DNA from: Tritrichomonas musculus | Taxonomy: Eukaryota; Parabasalia; Tritrichomonadida; Tritrichomonadidae | Assembly (NCBI GenBank): GCA_039105265.1 | Contig: JAPFFF010000002.1 | Location: 1,178,001-1,242,000, forward strand | Direction: 5' to 3' | DNA: 64,000 bases | Shown: piece after piece, positions 40,392-48,479 of the stretch | How the letters are laid out: each line of letters begins with the position of its first letter | Position numbering within the stretch: the first letter of the stretch is position 1 | Notes under the pieces: model-generated | What the model was told of the DNA's origin: nothing | Seen by the model: the letters and a program-made list of their open reading frames with translations, nothing else | Databases searched by the model: none | Program-made: the position numbers and the translations under genes

Positions 40392-40625
40392 TTAGTGGTT
40401 ATCGCTTGATAATTCAGCGAGCTCATTCTCGAGTTTGGCGACCTTCTCCTTCAGACTATTGATGTCCTCAATCAGTGATTCACGAACGGCTAGTCCATTG
40501 CTACCCAGCATACCCCCTTTGATGTTATTGAGGTGGCCCTTGTACATATAGCACTTCTCCTTGAGATCATGCTTGATGCGCTTAAGCTCTGGAATCTCCT
40601 TCTTGTATTCACCCAATTCAGTCAT
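40392..40625 (-). CDS. Short coiled-coil protein (element B)
   Basis: 77 residues with heptad-like patterns at both ends (EYKKEIPELKRIKHDLKEK and INSLKEKVAKLENELAELS) and a glycine-rich middle. The start follows CTTTTTTTGCGCATCTAA. No recognised family. It sits between the integrase and the divergent small basic protein. Confidence 0.65.
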   Translation of the reverse strand: MTELGEYKKEIPELKRIKHDLKEKCYMYKGHLNNIKGGMLGSNGLAVRESLIEDINSLKEKVAKLENELAELSSDNH

Positions 40626-40660
40626 TTAGATGCGCAAAAAAAGTGTTTTTTCAGGATTAA

Positions 40661-40888
40661 ATGTCATATGAGGAACGCCGCGTATTAAGAGATTCAAATG
40701 GGCTCACGTACTTCAATCACCTGGAACGTCACATGCGAAATAGGCGAACCATTAGTTGTACCAAACCCACAGTCCAAAAATATGACGATAAGGGGAGTGT
40801 TGTGCATGACCCAATCATCAAATCAACATCATCAACTCTACACCACTCACTCAATCACCAGGTAATCCCAAATAACTCCAAGATCTAA
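40661..40888 (+). CDS. Small basic protein, unknown (element B)
   Basis: 75 residues, rich in R, H and S (SYEERRVLRDSNGLTYFNHL, RHMRNRRTI). It is kept in A at 51938-52165 with few changes. It is divergent from the 77-residue gene; the gap of 35 bases holds T-runs in both directions that look like back-to-back promoters. It ends 4 bases inside the next convergent gene. Confidence 0.65.
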   Translation: MSYEERRVLRDSNGLTYFNHLERHMRNRRTISCTKPTVQKYDDKGSVVHDPIIKSTSSTLHHSLNHQVIPNNSKI

Positions 40889-41346
40889 TGCCTCAGGAGG
40901 TTGTTCATGGCATCGGTACACTCATTCACGGTACTGGTGAGCTGATTTATTTTTGTGGTGATCACGCCAATGGTGTTCTCCAGCGTGGTAATCCGCTTGG
41001 TGTATTCATCTACTGATGACTGCAATGCATTGATGTCAGCACGAATGCTTGCGAATTGGATCTCCACCAGTGTATCACTATCGGCTGGCTTGGTGATCTT
41101 CTTGAGAAACACATTACTGGAGCCATCCTTGCCAGTGCGTTTGGTAATCCTGTACTCGCATTCGGGGGTGATTATTTTGTAGGTTTTATTGAGGTAATTG
41201 GTGGTCTTCTGATTGAACATGTCCTTGTACTTCTGGTAGAACAGGTCGAACTCCTCTACTGAGTTGAACGTGCGCTGCTCCTGCTTGTTATCATTAATGA
41301 CCCTAATATCGCATTGAGCTATATGTTTCATACCATCGCAATTCAT
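40885..41346 (-). CDS. Protein with C-terminal coiled coil (element B)
   Basis: I chose the ATG at 41346 because ATATTTTTGTCCGTTTTGAA lies just before it; longer frames would need a non-ATG start. It gives 153 residues: an N-terminal globular part (FNSVEEFDLFYQKYKDMFN, YLNKTYKIITPECEYRITKR) and a C-terminal coiled coil (about 95-150, TKRITTLENTIGVITTKINQ). Element C has a protein of the same design at 59508-59846 (FDSWYKSHLEEMDKL, YHINGYRVTRIKG, coiled coil). Conservation between lineages beside the capsid genes suggests a structural or assembly role. Confidence 0.7.
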   Translation of the reverse strand: MNCDGMKHIAQCDIRVINDNKQEQRTFNSVEEFDLFYQKYKDMFNQKTTNYLNKTYKIITPECEYRITKRTGKDGSSNVFLKKITKPADSDTLVEIQFASIRADINALQSSVDEYTKRITTLENTIGVITTKINQLTSTVNECTDAMNNLLRH

Positions 41347-41396
41347 TTCAAAACGGACAAAAATATATTCGCATGTATGTGGATATTCGATGATGA

Positions 41397-41648
41397 TCAA
41401 ACCTTGTCCAGTATGGATTTACCTATTTCACCAACCTTACCAACCGTTCCCAATCCTCTATCAATAGTATCAATTAATCCACCTGCGCCAGGTATCAATC
41501 CAGCAATTGGTTTGACCCTATCAATGATTTGTCTACCAGCGTTGACAACTGATGGTAGTTTATCGACAACTCTCTGTGCGACATTCCTGAGTGTAGATCC
41601 CACTTTGCGGAATCCATTTTTGATCTTCTTGAAGATGCCAATTCCCAT
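41397..41648 (-). CDS. Small amphipathic protein, pVI/membrane-active-like (element B)
   Basis: 83 residues beginning MGIGIFKKIKNGFRKVG, with basic amphipathic helix character, then a glycine/isoleucine-rich hydrophobic part (VKPIAGLIPGAGGLIDTI). The element C counterpart at 60006-60290 starts MAFGTWFKKLGKKIVDG. In adenoviruses and adintoviruses small membrane-active capsid proteins have such composition. It is divergent from the major capsid protein gene, 46 bases apart, with T-runs on each side. Confidence 0.65.
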   Translation of the reverse strand: MGIGIFKKIKNGFRKVGSTLRNVAQRVVDKLPSVVNAGRQIIDRVKPIAGLIPGAGGLIDTIDRGLGTVGKVGEIGKSILDKV

Positions 41649-41677
41649 TTGATATATAAAAAAATGCGATTTCATGG

Positions 41678-41694
41678 TTTTTTGCGAGATTCAA
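41678..41694 (+). promoter_or_regulatory. T-rich promoter-like motif before the capsid gene (type example)
   Basis: TTTTTTGCGAGATTCAA ends directly at the ATG of the major capsid gene. Very similar stretches precede most genes of A, B, C and D at the same distance: for example TATTTTTGCACTTTGGAA (43588-43605), TTATTTTTGATTAA (44392-44405) and, in C, TTTTTAGTCGAAATCAA (62667-62683). A run of five to seven T, usually followed by G or A, lies about 8-20 bases before the start codon, implying very short leaders. Confidence 0.6.
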
Positions 41695-43563
41695 ATGCGC
41701 TACAGGAACGAACGAGCTCACAATTTGAAGTACGAGGCCGGTAATGTTATGGAGACATTCCAGAGCATGCGGAACATCATCAATGTGAATGATGGTACCA
41801 GGAGCTTCTCATTCAGAACCGTCGATTGCCATGACCAGCCAGCCCCATTTCACCAAGGCCAGTACTCGCAGATCTCATTAACACACCCCGACCACTTCAT
41901 TAGCGATGTCGATAAAGGCTTCCTCACATTCCACATCAGACTTGATTTGCAATTGAACACCGATACTGCCAAATTGCGATTGATTGAAGATCCTGATAAC
42001 CTCTACAAACTATTCGTGGGATACAAGTCCTCGAACCAATTGTTTGACAGGCTAGAGATCCTCCATAACAATGTCAATGTCGGATACCAGCAAAATGAAT
42101 GCATTCGCGAGGGCTTCCTATACTCGGTTTTGAAACCAGAGACTGAGAAGATGCGCCGCCGATTCGTTCACAGCTTATGGGAAAATGTCTCGAACTATAG
42201 TCAAACACATGCTGGTGTATATGTCAATCTCAATGACTTCAAGGACAATGGCAAGACCACTGCTGAATTCGACTTGAATGTCCCATTTGATGACTTGCTT
42301 GCATTGCAGGCATTCGACTTATTCCCGAATGGGATCATTGGTGATTTAGCTATTAGATTCCAAGTCAGTCCAGCTGGTCTAGTATGGGCAGTCATTGATC
42401 CATATACGGTTGCTGAAGCTAAGGCATTCCTGGAAGATGATGATCACATTACGATGAAGCAATTGGAGCAGTTACGTGAAATCAAGGCCCGTGGAAAACT
42501 CAAGAGGCAATTCACACAAATCGGTAATGAGGCCCTTATACCAGGGGTATTCGATAATACCATCACATTTAAGTACAATATCTGCGCCGAACATGGAATT
42601 CCAGTTAATGACACACCAATTGAGATCACATTCGGATTTACAGATGCTGAATATGAGAAATTCGGTATTAAGAAGACTATGGATCTGAAGGAGATCGCAC
42701 GCCATAACCCAGACTACCCAGATGATGTCAAGGACTATATGACAATTCAAATCGTTGAAGAACATAATGCGATCAAATACGAATCACAACCAGCAACACT
42801 CACCGTTAACCAAATGACCATCACTCTCTGCAAGTCCAATATGCAAGGATATGGTGTTTGTGAATCCACTCGTGCAAGCATTGAATCCATATTACGTGAA
42901 GGCCTAGTAATCCCATCTCAAAAGGTCGATTACCATGCATTCCCAATCGCAGCCGCTGCAAATGGTATCAAGTCCACATTGAATATCCCATTGATCAATG
43001 TCACAAGCATGTCAATACTGTTCCCCAAGCATCACAATGATTTGACTGTATTTGAGAATCCGGTTTACCAAAACTGCTATTTGAATATAGGTGGTAAGAA
43101 CTTCCCAGATGAGAATGTCAGTACCATTGGCGCCAGATTCTTCGAAAGCCAATTAACAGCTGGAGATCTCGATGGTATCACACTCCAATGTACAAAGGAG
43201 TTCGAGGATAGCTTCACCATGCCCAAGAACGATGGCGATGGAAATAGGTATAAAAACACACTGAGTGATGCCACATCATTTGTATTCAATGTCCAAACAG
43301 AACGTGCATCTGCTGGATACTGTTATGATGGCTTAGATGGTGGCAAAGGCAATATCCAAATACAAGTCAATGGTCAACCCATATTCACTGGCAATAATGA
43401 AACATATTACAATATTATCGAACCAAGTGGAGCTGTTGTTAGACCACCACCTGTACAACTCTGTTTATGCAGAGACACCTACTTCAAGCTCTCACTCGAT
43501 GGCCTCGAATATATCGATGATGAATCACCAGCTGGCTCACAAGTTGATCCAGAAATGGCATGA
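41695..43563 (+). CDS. Major capsid protein, double jelly-roll type (element B)
   Basis: 622 residues. It starts MRYRNERAHNLKYEAGNV and has conserved blocks SFRTVDCHDQPAPFHQGQYS, ISLTHPDHFISDVDKGFLTF, FKSNSVIGYQQ-like NVNVGYQQNECIREGFLY, FDLNVPFDDLLALQAFDLFP, and a C-terminal half with PSQKVDYHAFPIA, TSMSILFPKHHNDLTVFENP and the final RDTYFKLSLDGLEYIDD. The block SLTHPDHFI-DKGFL also occurs in element C (KLTHSGHTISQIEKGFIN). Two similar halves fit the double jelly-roll fold of Polinton capsid proteins. A variable segment (about 265-365) differs strongly between A and B. It looks whole. Confidence 0.9.
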   Translation: MRYRNERAHNLKYEAGNVMETFQSMRNIINVNDGTRSFSFRTVDCHDQPAPFHQGQYSQISLTHPDHFISDVDKGFLTFHIRLDLQLNTDTAKLRLIEDPDNLYKLFVGYKSSNQLFDRLEILHNNVNVGYQQNECIREGFLYSVLKPETEKMRRRFVHSLWENVSNYSQTHAGVYVNLNDFKDNGKTTAEFDLNVPFDDLLALQAFDLFPNGIIGDLAIRFQVSPAGLVWAVIDPYTVAEAKAFLEDDDHITMKQLEQLREIKARGKLKRQFTQIGNEALIPGVFDNTITFKYNICAEHGIPVNDTPIEITFGFTDAEYEKFGIKKTMDLKEIARHNPDYPDDVKDYMTIQIVEEHNAIKYESQPATLTVNQMTITLCKSNMQGYGVCESTRASIESILREGLVIPSQKVDYHAFPIAAAANGIKSTLNIPLINVTSMSILFPKHHNDLTVFENPVYQNCYLNIGGKNFPDENVSTIGARFFESQLTAGDLDGITLQCTKEFEDSFTMPKNDGDGNRYKNTLSDATSFVFNVQTERASAGYCYDGLDGGKGNIQIQVNGQPIFTGNNETYYNIIEPSGAVVRPPPVQLCLCRDTYFKLSLDGLEYIDDESPAGSQVDPEMA

Positions 43564-43605
43564 GAAATATGGCATTAGGGGTAAAAATATTTTTGCACTT
43601 TGGAA

Positions 43606-44226
43606 ATGACTCTCCATAAGGCTAGAATCCTATCAAGTGAGAATGATGCGAGTGTTAAGCAGGAGCAGAATGTGAATATTAAGATCGCCGCGAATAGACC
43701 TCCACCAGTTCAACCGGTATCATACCCTCAAGTCCCACAGATGCAACCCCAAATGGGATATACCCAAAATGGCACCCAGGATGCAAATTTTACTACAGCC
43801 TCGACAACTGGTGCATATCCATCAGTTGCTCCAATAAACAGTCCACCCCAAGGAACTATGTTCCCTGAGTCTCCGACAATAGATCGATCATTAGACCCCG
43901 ACACTGACGACTTGGGTACCAAAAATAAATTCCTCGAGATATTACTGAGCATCTATGAGACCAATCCACTGAGGATGAACAACTACCTAGTCTGTCATAG
44001 CAACACGCTGATGGAGCTCATTAAGATACTCACTAAGGCTGACAAGGTTGAGCTGGTCATCAACGAGGACAGTGGGTGCACTGGTTGTGTTTCAAACTCG
44101 AAGTACATGAAAATCGACAAGATATTGGTGTCCAAAAACGGGGTATCCAATGAGTTGAAATATGGATATAACCATGTATGGACCGAGCTCATAAGGCACT
44201 CGATATCACTCAAAATTTGTATTTAA
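43606..44226 (+). CDS. Proline-rich N-terminal protein, unknown (element B)
   Basis: 206 residues starting MTLHKARILSSEND, with the start supported by TATTTTTGCACTTTGGAA. Residues about 30-100 are proline/glutamine/threonine-rich (PPPVQPVSYPQVPQMQPQMG) and probably disordered. About 105-206 is a conserved folded part (NKFLEILLSIYETNPLRMNN, KADKVELVINEDSGCTGC). The boundary between them holds a hairpin insert (43852-43864). It lies 42 bases after the capsid gene, so it is probably a virion or assembly protein. Confidence 0.65.
   Translation: MTLHKARILSSENDASVKQEQNVNIKIAANRPPPVQPVSYPQVPQMQPQMGYTQNGTQDANFTTASTTGAYPSVAPINSPPQGTMFPESPTIDRSLDPDTDDLGTKNKFLEILLSIYETNPLRMNNYLVCHSNTLMELIKILTKADKVELVINEDSGCTGCVSNSKYMKIDKILVSKNGVSNELKYGYNHVWTELIRHSISLKICI
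43852..43864. repeat. Hairpin insert GGAAC-TAT-GTTCC
   Basis: A perfect 5-bp hairpin with three-base loop inside the reading frame. At the corresponding site of A there is a different hairpin, CAAGC-TAT-GCTTG (55221-55233), in otherwise alignable sequence. Confidence 0.7.
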
Positions 44227-44236
44227 ATTCGCATAA

Positions 44237-44386
44237 ATGGCCAGCGCGAGTGAATTCATCATGAATATACTATTGGGACTGATTTTGGTGACCAATGTAG
44301 TTGAACTGCTATTACTGGTATCGCTTACAGCAGAAGATGAACCACCTGAGTTGACCGATGAGCTGAGGCGCACATTGTATGCCTAA
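44237..44386 (+). CDS. 49-residue one-pass membrane protein (element B)
   Basis: This gene is below usual size limits but conserved in A at 55572-55721 with only two or three changes. It begins MASASEFIMNILLGLILVTN, continues with VVELLLLVSL, giving a clear membrane span of about 22 residues, and ends acidic/basic (EDEPPELTDELRRTLYA). It lies between the 206-residue gene and the ATPase, with short gaps of 10 and 19 bases. It may sit in the inner membrane of a virion, or be holin-like; this is not known. Confidence 0.75.
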   Translation: MASASEFIMNILLGLILVTNVVELLLLVSLTAEDEPPELTDELRRTLYA

Positions 44387-44405
44387 GAGCTTTATTTTTG
44401 ATTAA

Positions 44406-45395
44406 ATGTTGTACTACAAGCGCCTACGACCAACCCTTTTCGACTATACATCTATTGAATTATCAGACAGTTCCAGTAGTGATCCAATTGATTTTGATAC
44501 ATTCGATAGGTACCAGAAGCAGCAACCGGTATCCAAGAGGTTTGATGTGGATGCGGCTATGAGTGAGGCCTATTCCAAGAATAGGGATAAAATCACGAAT
44601 GCATCCATAAGGCCAATCGCTAATGGGATCTATGCGTGGTACAATACTTTGAACATACTGGTGGCATCACAAGGCAAAGGCAAGAGCCATACAGTTATTC
44701 GCGATATCATTCAAATGGGTAGACTCAGTAATGGGAGGTTTGGGGGAGCACCTGAGGATTCACAGAATCCGTTCGCTGGCACTCATAAGCCCATTGGGCT
44801 CTTCCATATGATCGTGTATGTGAGTAAGAACGGTATTATAAATGATTCCACATTTGAATCTCAACGCGAGCTCATCAACTTGCCCATTGTGGTCGTCGCT
44901 GATAGTAATGCCGAACGGTATTTGAAGGAGCTCGATCTATGGAAGGAGTTGTATAACAAATATAGCTCGGTTGGGAAGACATCTATCGACGAGTCCAAGC
45001 TACAGCAGATGTTTGAGTTCCTCCATATCAGCAAACTCGGGAAACCCAATGTACCACTCAACACCATAATCCTGTGCGAGGACTTCATTAAGAGCAAGCT
45101 GTTGAAGTCAGCATACTTCACAAACTATATCACCCAGTTGCGTCATAAGAACTCAATCGTATACATCAACATCCAGTTCTTCAAGGGTGTGCCAACCGAT
45201 TACAAAAATAACTGCACATCATTCTTCATATTCAATGGATTCTCGCGACAGAAACTCAATTACATATATCAGCAGGTGAGCATACCTTGTGAGTTCGAGG
45301 AGTTGTGGCAAAAATATAGGACCTTATCGGGCCATGATTTCATATTGGTGAACACGGTTGAACACGATATGCAGGTCATATATAGCAAGGTTTAA
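44406..45395 (+). CDS. FtsK/HerA-type genome-packaging ATPase (element B)
   Basis: 329 residues. Walker A is ASQGKGKSH (about 88-96) and Walker B is NTIILCED (about 219-226). The region DFILVNTVEHD closes the protein. An N-terminal extension (LFDYTSIELSDSSS) is shared with A. Relative to A, B has an extra segment after IIQMGRL with two hairpins (44756-44770, 44788-44800). The enzyme is expected to pump DNA into the capsid. The gene ends 4 bases inside the next convergent gene. Confidence 0.92.
   Translation: MLYYKRLRPTLFDYTSIELSDSSSSDPIDFDTFDRYQKQQPVSKRFDVDAAMSEAYSKNRDKITNASIRPIANGIYAWYNTLNILVASQGKGKSHTVIRDIIQMGRLSNGRFGGAPEDSQNPFAGTHKPIGLFHMIVYVSKNGIINDSTFESQRELINLPIVVVADSNAERYLKELDLWKELYNKYSSVGKTSIDESKLQQMFEFLHISKLGKPNVPLNTIILCEDFIKSKLLKSAYFTNYITQLRHKNSIVYINIQFFKGVPTDYKNNCTSFFIFNGFSRQKLNYIYQQVSIPCEFEELWQKYRTLSGHDFILVNTVEHDMQVIYSKV
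44740..44805. repeat. Hairpin inserts in the B ATPase gene
   Basis: GGATTC-ACA-GAATCC (44756-44770) and AGCCC-ATT-GGGCT (44788-44800) lie in a segment that A does not have; A reads GGFHLIV where B reads about 20 extra residues. The reading frame is kept. Confidence 0.7.
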
Positions 45396-45871
45396 ACCAA
45401 ATCGGGGTCATCATCCAATACCAAATCCTGATGCTTGCCGATGAATACATCCGGTTCTGCAATATTGTATTTTTCACGTAATCTGGCGATGAGATCCTTG
45501 GTATTTATATTGGTTCTCTCAATCGAGTGGTTGTAGTAGGGGCATCCCTTGTATTCGTGCTTCTCGGTATTCCCATTTACGAAGAACTCATGCATGTTGG
45601 CACTCAATTTGCGTCTACTATTGGATGATAGTTTGACAAATTCAAGGCTCATCTCCTTGAGCTTATTAGGGTAGAATCTAATGGTTTCAGAACCATTCTG
45701 GAGTGATACATATAGGACCCTCGCGAGGTACAATGAGTTCTTCAAGTTGAATGGGAACTTGTCACATAATATCGCGAAATTGCATTTGGCAAATCCATCA
45801 GGCTTTGGCAATAGGGCTACTAGTGTGTTGATGTATTCGTAGACATTGAGGTGGTTTGGAGTGGCTTCCAT
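45392..45871 (-). CDS. Conserved 159-residue protein, unknown (element B)
   Basis: It starts MEATPNHLNVYEYINTLVAL after GATTTTTTTCCGCATTCCAA. It is helical, with conserved FAILCDKFPFNLKNSLYLAR, RFYPNKLKEMSLEFVKL and a C-terminal LREKYNIAEPDVFIGKHQDL. A has an ortholog at 56766-57245. I see no catalytic motif; the cysteines are not in a protease-like arrangement. It is convergent with the ATPase. Confidence 0.7.
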   Translation of the reverse strand: MEATPNHLNVYEYINTLVALLPKPDGFAKCNFAILCDKFPFNLKNSLYLARVLYVSLQNGSETIRFYPNKLKEMSLEFVKLSSNSRRKLSANMHEFFVNGNTEKHEYKGCPYYNHSIERTNINTKDLIARLREKYNIAEPDVFIGKHQDLVLDDDPDLV

Positions 45872-45953
45872 TTGGAATGCGGAAAAAAATCAATATTCAA
45901 ATATCAAAATATGGGTTTTCCCAAATTCATCTGGGGTCCAAAAATAAGTCATC

Positions 45954-46145
45954 TCAGGCCTTAGCGTAGTACACAACTTTAACACGCTTCTCCCATGCAA
46001 TGGTCTTAACCAGTTTGCTAGATTTGGAGAGTATCATACCTAATCCACGAGGGGTTATATTGGTGTTGAAGTACTGGTTATATTTTGGGGTTAGTTCGAC
46101 TATAGATATTGGATCATTTGGGAGTCCATTAATGAACTCGTCCAA
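45954..46145 (-). CDS. Short reading frame near the right end of B, start uncertain
   Basis: 63 residues with MILSKSSKLVKTIAWEKRVK. The listed start is a TTG; the frame is open further upstream and no T-rich motif stands before it, so its limits are unclear. The region looks like a winged-helix-sized helical piece. A has nothing similar. It might belong with its upstream neighbour or be a remnant; I leave this open. Confidence 0.35.
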   Translation of the reverse strand: MDEFINGLPNDPISIVELTPKYNQYFNTNITPRGLGMILSKSSKLVKTIAWEKRVKVVYYAKA

Positions 46146-46177
46146 GGTCCTCTCCTGAGCAATCCCATGTACTTTAG

Positions 46178-47230
46178 CTACAATGGGTGTAGGTTGGGGT
46201 CGACGTTTGATGCATCAGCTATCTCGATCTGCGGGGGGCTATGATTGGATTCTTCAGCATTGTCTTGGGGGTCTTCAACAATGGGTGCAGGTTGGGGTTT
46301 CTCAGCTATATCACTCTGTGGGGGACTATGATTGGATTCCCGAATGTGGATATTATTCAATAACTCGTTTTCACATATTTTGGTAATGCAATCCTTGATC
46401 TCCCCATCGATGATTTTGGATACATCGTGTATGATAAATTCATTGAGGTTCTTCATGAGAACTCGTGAATAGCTCTTAACGAGTTTGCTATTTGACATAT
46501 CAGTTGGGGGGTATAGGTTAAGGTTATTATCGATCGCATTGTAGATTGTACCGAGGTATAGCATTTGACAAGCATTGCTGATATCATCATACAACTTCAT
46601 GAGGGAATCATATCTGTGTTCATCACTTGCGAAGTACTCATTTGGTCCAACTCCTGCGAGTAGCTTGGTGAAGCTGGATATCAATCGTTGGGATAATGAA
46701 TTGAATATATTGATGACCTTGGTAGATGTCTTATCATGGTATACCGATTTAATGGTACTCTCATATGATTTGTCCTTGGGACATAATGATATGACCTTAT
46801 TGACGAACAATTCGAACATGCCAGTGAGCAAATCCTGGTTGAACATATTGATATCCTTTGTGATGTTCTCAATAGCGTAATCAACGGGGTGCGTATAACT
46901 GTGAATCAACTCATTGCGTTTCTTACTGAAATCATCTTGAAACTTGATGAGACGTTCGCGATCTCGGTTGATATATGATAACATCTTCAGATCCAGTGCT
47001 CGCTCGGGCGATTCAATGTCTGTATAACCAGCGATTTTGGTATCCAGTTCGCGAATCCACTCATCGTACTCATCAAGCGAGAGCTCCTTATAGAAATAGC
47101 ACTTGATAGCTGACTCGCGATCATGTTGACGTTGGGATATTTTCAATAATCGGTTCATGCGAATCTCCAATTCCTTGCAGAAAGGGGCTTCATATGAGAC
47201 GATTTGGTTGTCAGTTGGGACGACGCTCAT
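46178..47230 (-). CDS. Helical protein at the right end of B, unknown
   Basis: About 350 residues, starting MSVVPTDNQIVSYEAPFCKE after TTTTTTCGCATTCCAA; a longer frame would begin inside the terminal repeat. It is alpha-helical and charged (QHDRESAIKCYFYKELSLDE, SLCPKDKSYESTIKSVYHDK), with two copies of an ESNHSPPQ repeat near the C-terminus. A, C and D have no counterpart, so it is an accessory gene of B's right end, mirror to the KilA-N gene at the left end of A and D. Confidence 0.6.
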   Translation of the reverse strand: MSVVPTDNQIVSYEAPFCKELEIRMNRLLKISQRQHDRESAIKCYFYKELSLDEYDEWIRELDTKIAGYTDIESPERALDLKMLSYINRDRERLIKFQDDFSKKRNELIHSYTHPVDYAIENITKDINMFNQDLLTGMFELFVNKVISLCPKDKSYESTIKSVYHDKTSTKVINIFNSLSQRLISSFTKLLAGVGPNEYFASDEHRYDSLMKLYDDISNACQMLYLGTIYNAIDNNLNLYPPTDMSNSKLVKSYSRVLMKNLNEFIIHDVSKIIDGEIKDCITKICENELLNNIHIRESNHSPPQSDIAEKPQPAPIVEDPQDNAEESNHSPPQIEIADASNVDPNLHPL

Positions 47231-47244
47231 TTGGAATGCGAAAA

Positions 47245-47314
47245 AATTTAAAAATAGCAAATCCCATAAATTGAATTTTGGGACCCCCTCTGAAAATCCT
47301 TTGGCCGAAAATTC

Positions 47315-47359
<45 letters not shown>

Positions 47360-47566
47360 GTGATCACTGTGGCCTTCAGTTATGGGTCAGGAATGGCTGT
47401 CATAGGTGACCATCAATATCACCCATGATACTGGCCACTTATTCCTATTCATGGGTATCATTTGGGGTCAATTCAAAAATAGTCAGGTGGCCTTCAAATC
47501 TGGGTCAGTAATGGGGGGCATTTATGTAATTCTATCTGACCTGGATCCGGAACACTCATCACTACT
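47245..47566. repeat. Right terminal inverted repeat of B
   Basis: 322 bases, the reverse complement of 26977-27277 apart from 15 TAG units (47315-47359) against 8 in the left arm, a difference of 21 bases that accounts for the whole length difference. I found no other clear mismatch by eye. Confidence 0.93.
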
Positions 47567-48472
47567 AACGGTTACAAATTAGTCCATGCATCTCCTTATA
47601 AGAAGGTCTGGAAAACAATTTGTGATACAAAGGCTAAGCGTCAAGCAACTCCATTTAATGTATGGCTTATGCAGCAATTTAATAAGGATGTTGCCAATGT
47701 CGATTGGGATCGTGGTGAATATATATTGAAGAAATCCCAGGACTTGAATACTCTAGAAACTGCATATGGTGATCTCGGTCTTGGAAAGGCACGTATTAGT
47801 AAACGTTTATCACCTAACAGTTATTGGGCATCCCTGTTCTCTCACATATGGAAGATATTCTGGTCCAACAATACTTATAATAAGTATATCAAAATCAGGA
47901 AACTGACCAATTTTCTAACGGTATGCAACGCCATATATGTCTATTACTTTGACATTCCTATGAAACTAGCTGTTGAGAAAAAGTCTGCTAGAGGCAAATC
48001 ATTCAACTACCCAGATTGGTCGAATTGGAGGAGTACTCATAAACAAACTTATCAAAAGGGTATCGGTCCTAAGGTCCAAGCCTGGATTAAAATTATTGAC
48101 AAGGCAATTAACCGTAAAACTGGTGACCTAAAGAAAGGAGATGTACCCGATGAGCTTAGCGACATGTTAGATTTCGTAGAGGAAGTTGTATTTCAATGGG
48201 GATTTGGATATACATTCGATGAGGGAATCAAGCCAGATCCTAAAAATAAAACTTCATTTTATGGAAATCTAGTTACGTTCGCACGAACAGCCCCGCCAGT
48301 CGAATTGAAGAAAGCTCGCCAAGGATTTATTGATAACATCAATGCGTTAATCGAATATGAATTATACGGAGAGGGTAGTGGATATATTGAGATGAAAACC
48401 CAAAATAAGGCAGAAAGGGACTCTAGGAAAAATAAAGCTATGCAATACAATGTTACATATGAAGGTGAATAA
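47567..48472 (+). pseudogene. Capsid-associated protein gene of A, part after the B insertion
   Basis: It begins with the second AACGGT copy and continues with GYKLVHASPYKKVWKTICDT, KRLSPNSYWASLFSHIWK, and a helical C-terminal half ending KNKAMQYNVTYEGE, matching residues about 225-519 of the B protein. The other part lies at 26359-26976. B's arrival interrupted the gene. Confidence 0.85.
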
Positions 48473-48479
48473 ACATGTA

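Larger units (their letters stand above)
26977..47566 (+). mobile_element. Polinton/Maverick element B (innermost, looks largely whole)
   Basis: The element is 20,590 bp, begins AGTAGTGATGAGTGTTCCGG and ends with its reverse complement, and has AACGGT target duplications. It carries the full Polinton set: polymerase, integrase, packaging ATPase, major capsid protein and candidate minor capsid proteins, plus fibre and small proteins. Genes look whole, with at most about one doubtful spot near the right end. The terminal repeats differ mainly in the number of CTA units, so this is the youngest insertion in the window. A recognisable adenain-type protease is not seen. Confidence 0.95.

Noticed and set aside
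45392-45871. Adenain-type cysteine protease
   Set aside because: Size would be near, but no His-Asp/Glu-Cys order or surrounding motif is visible in either the A or B copy.
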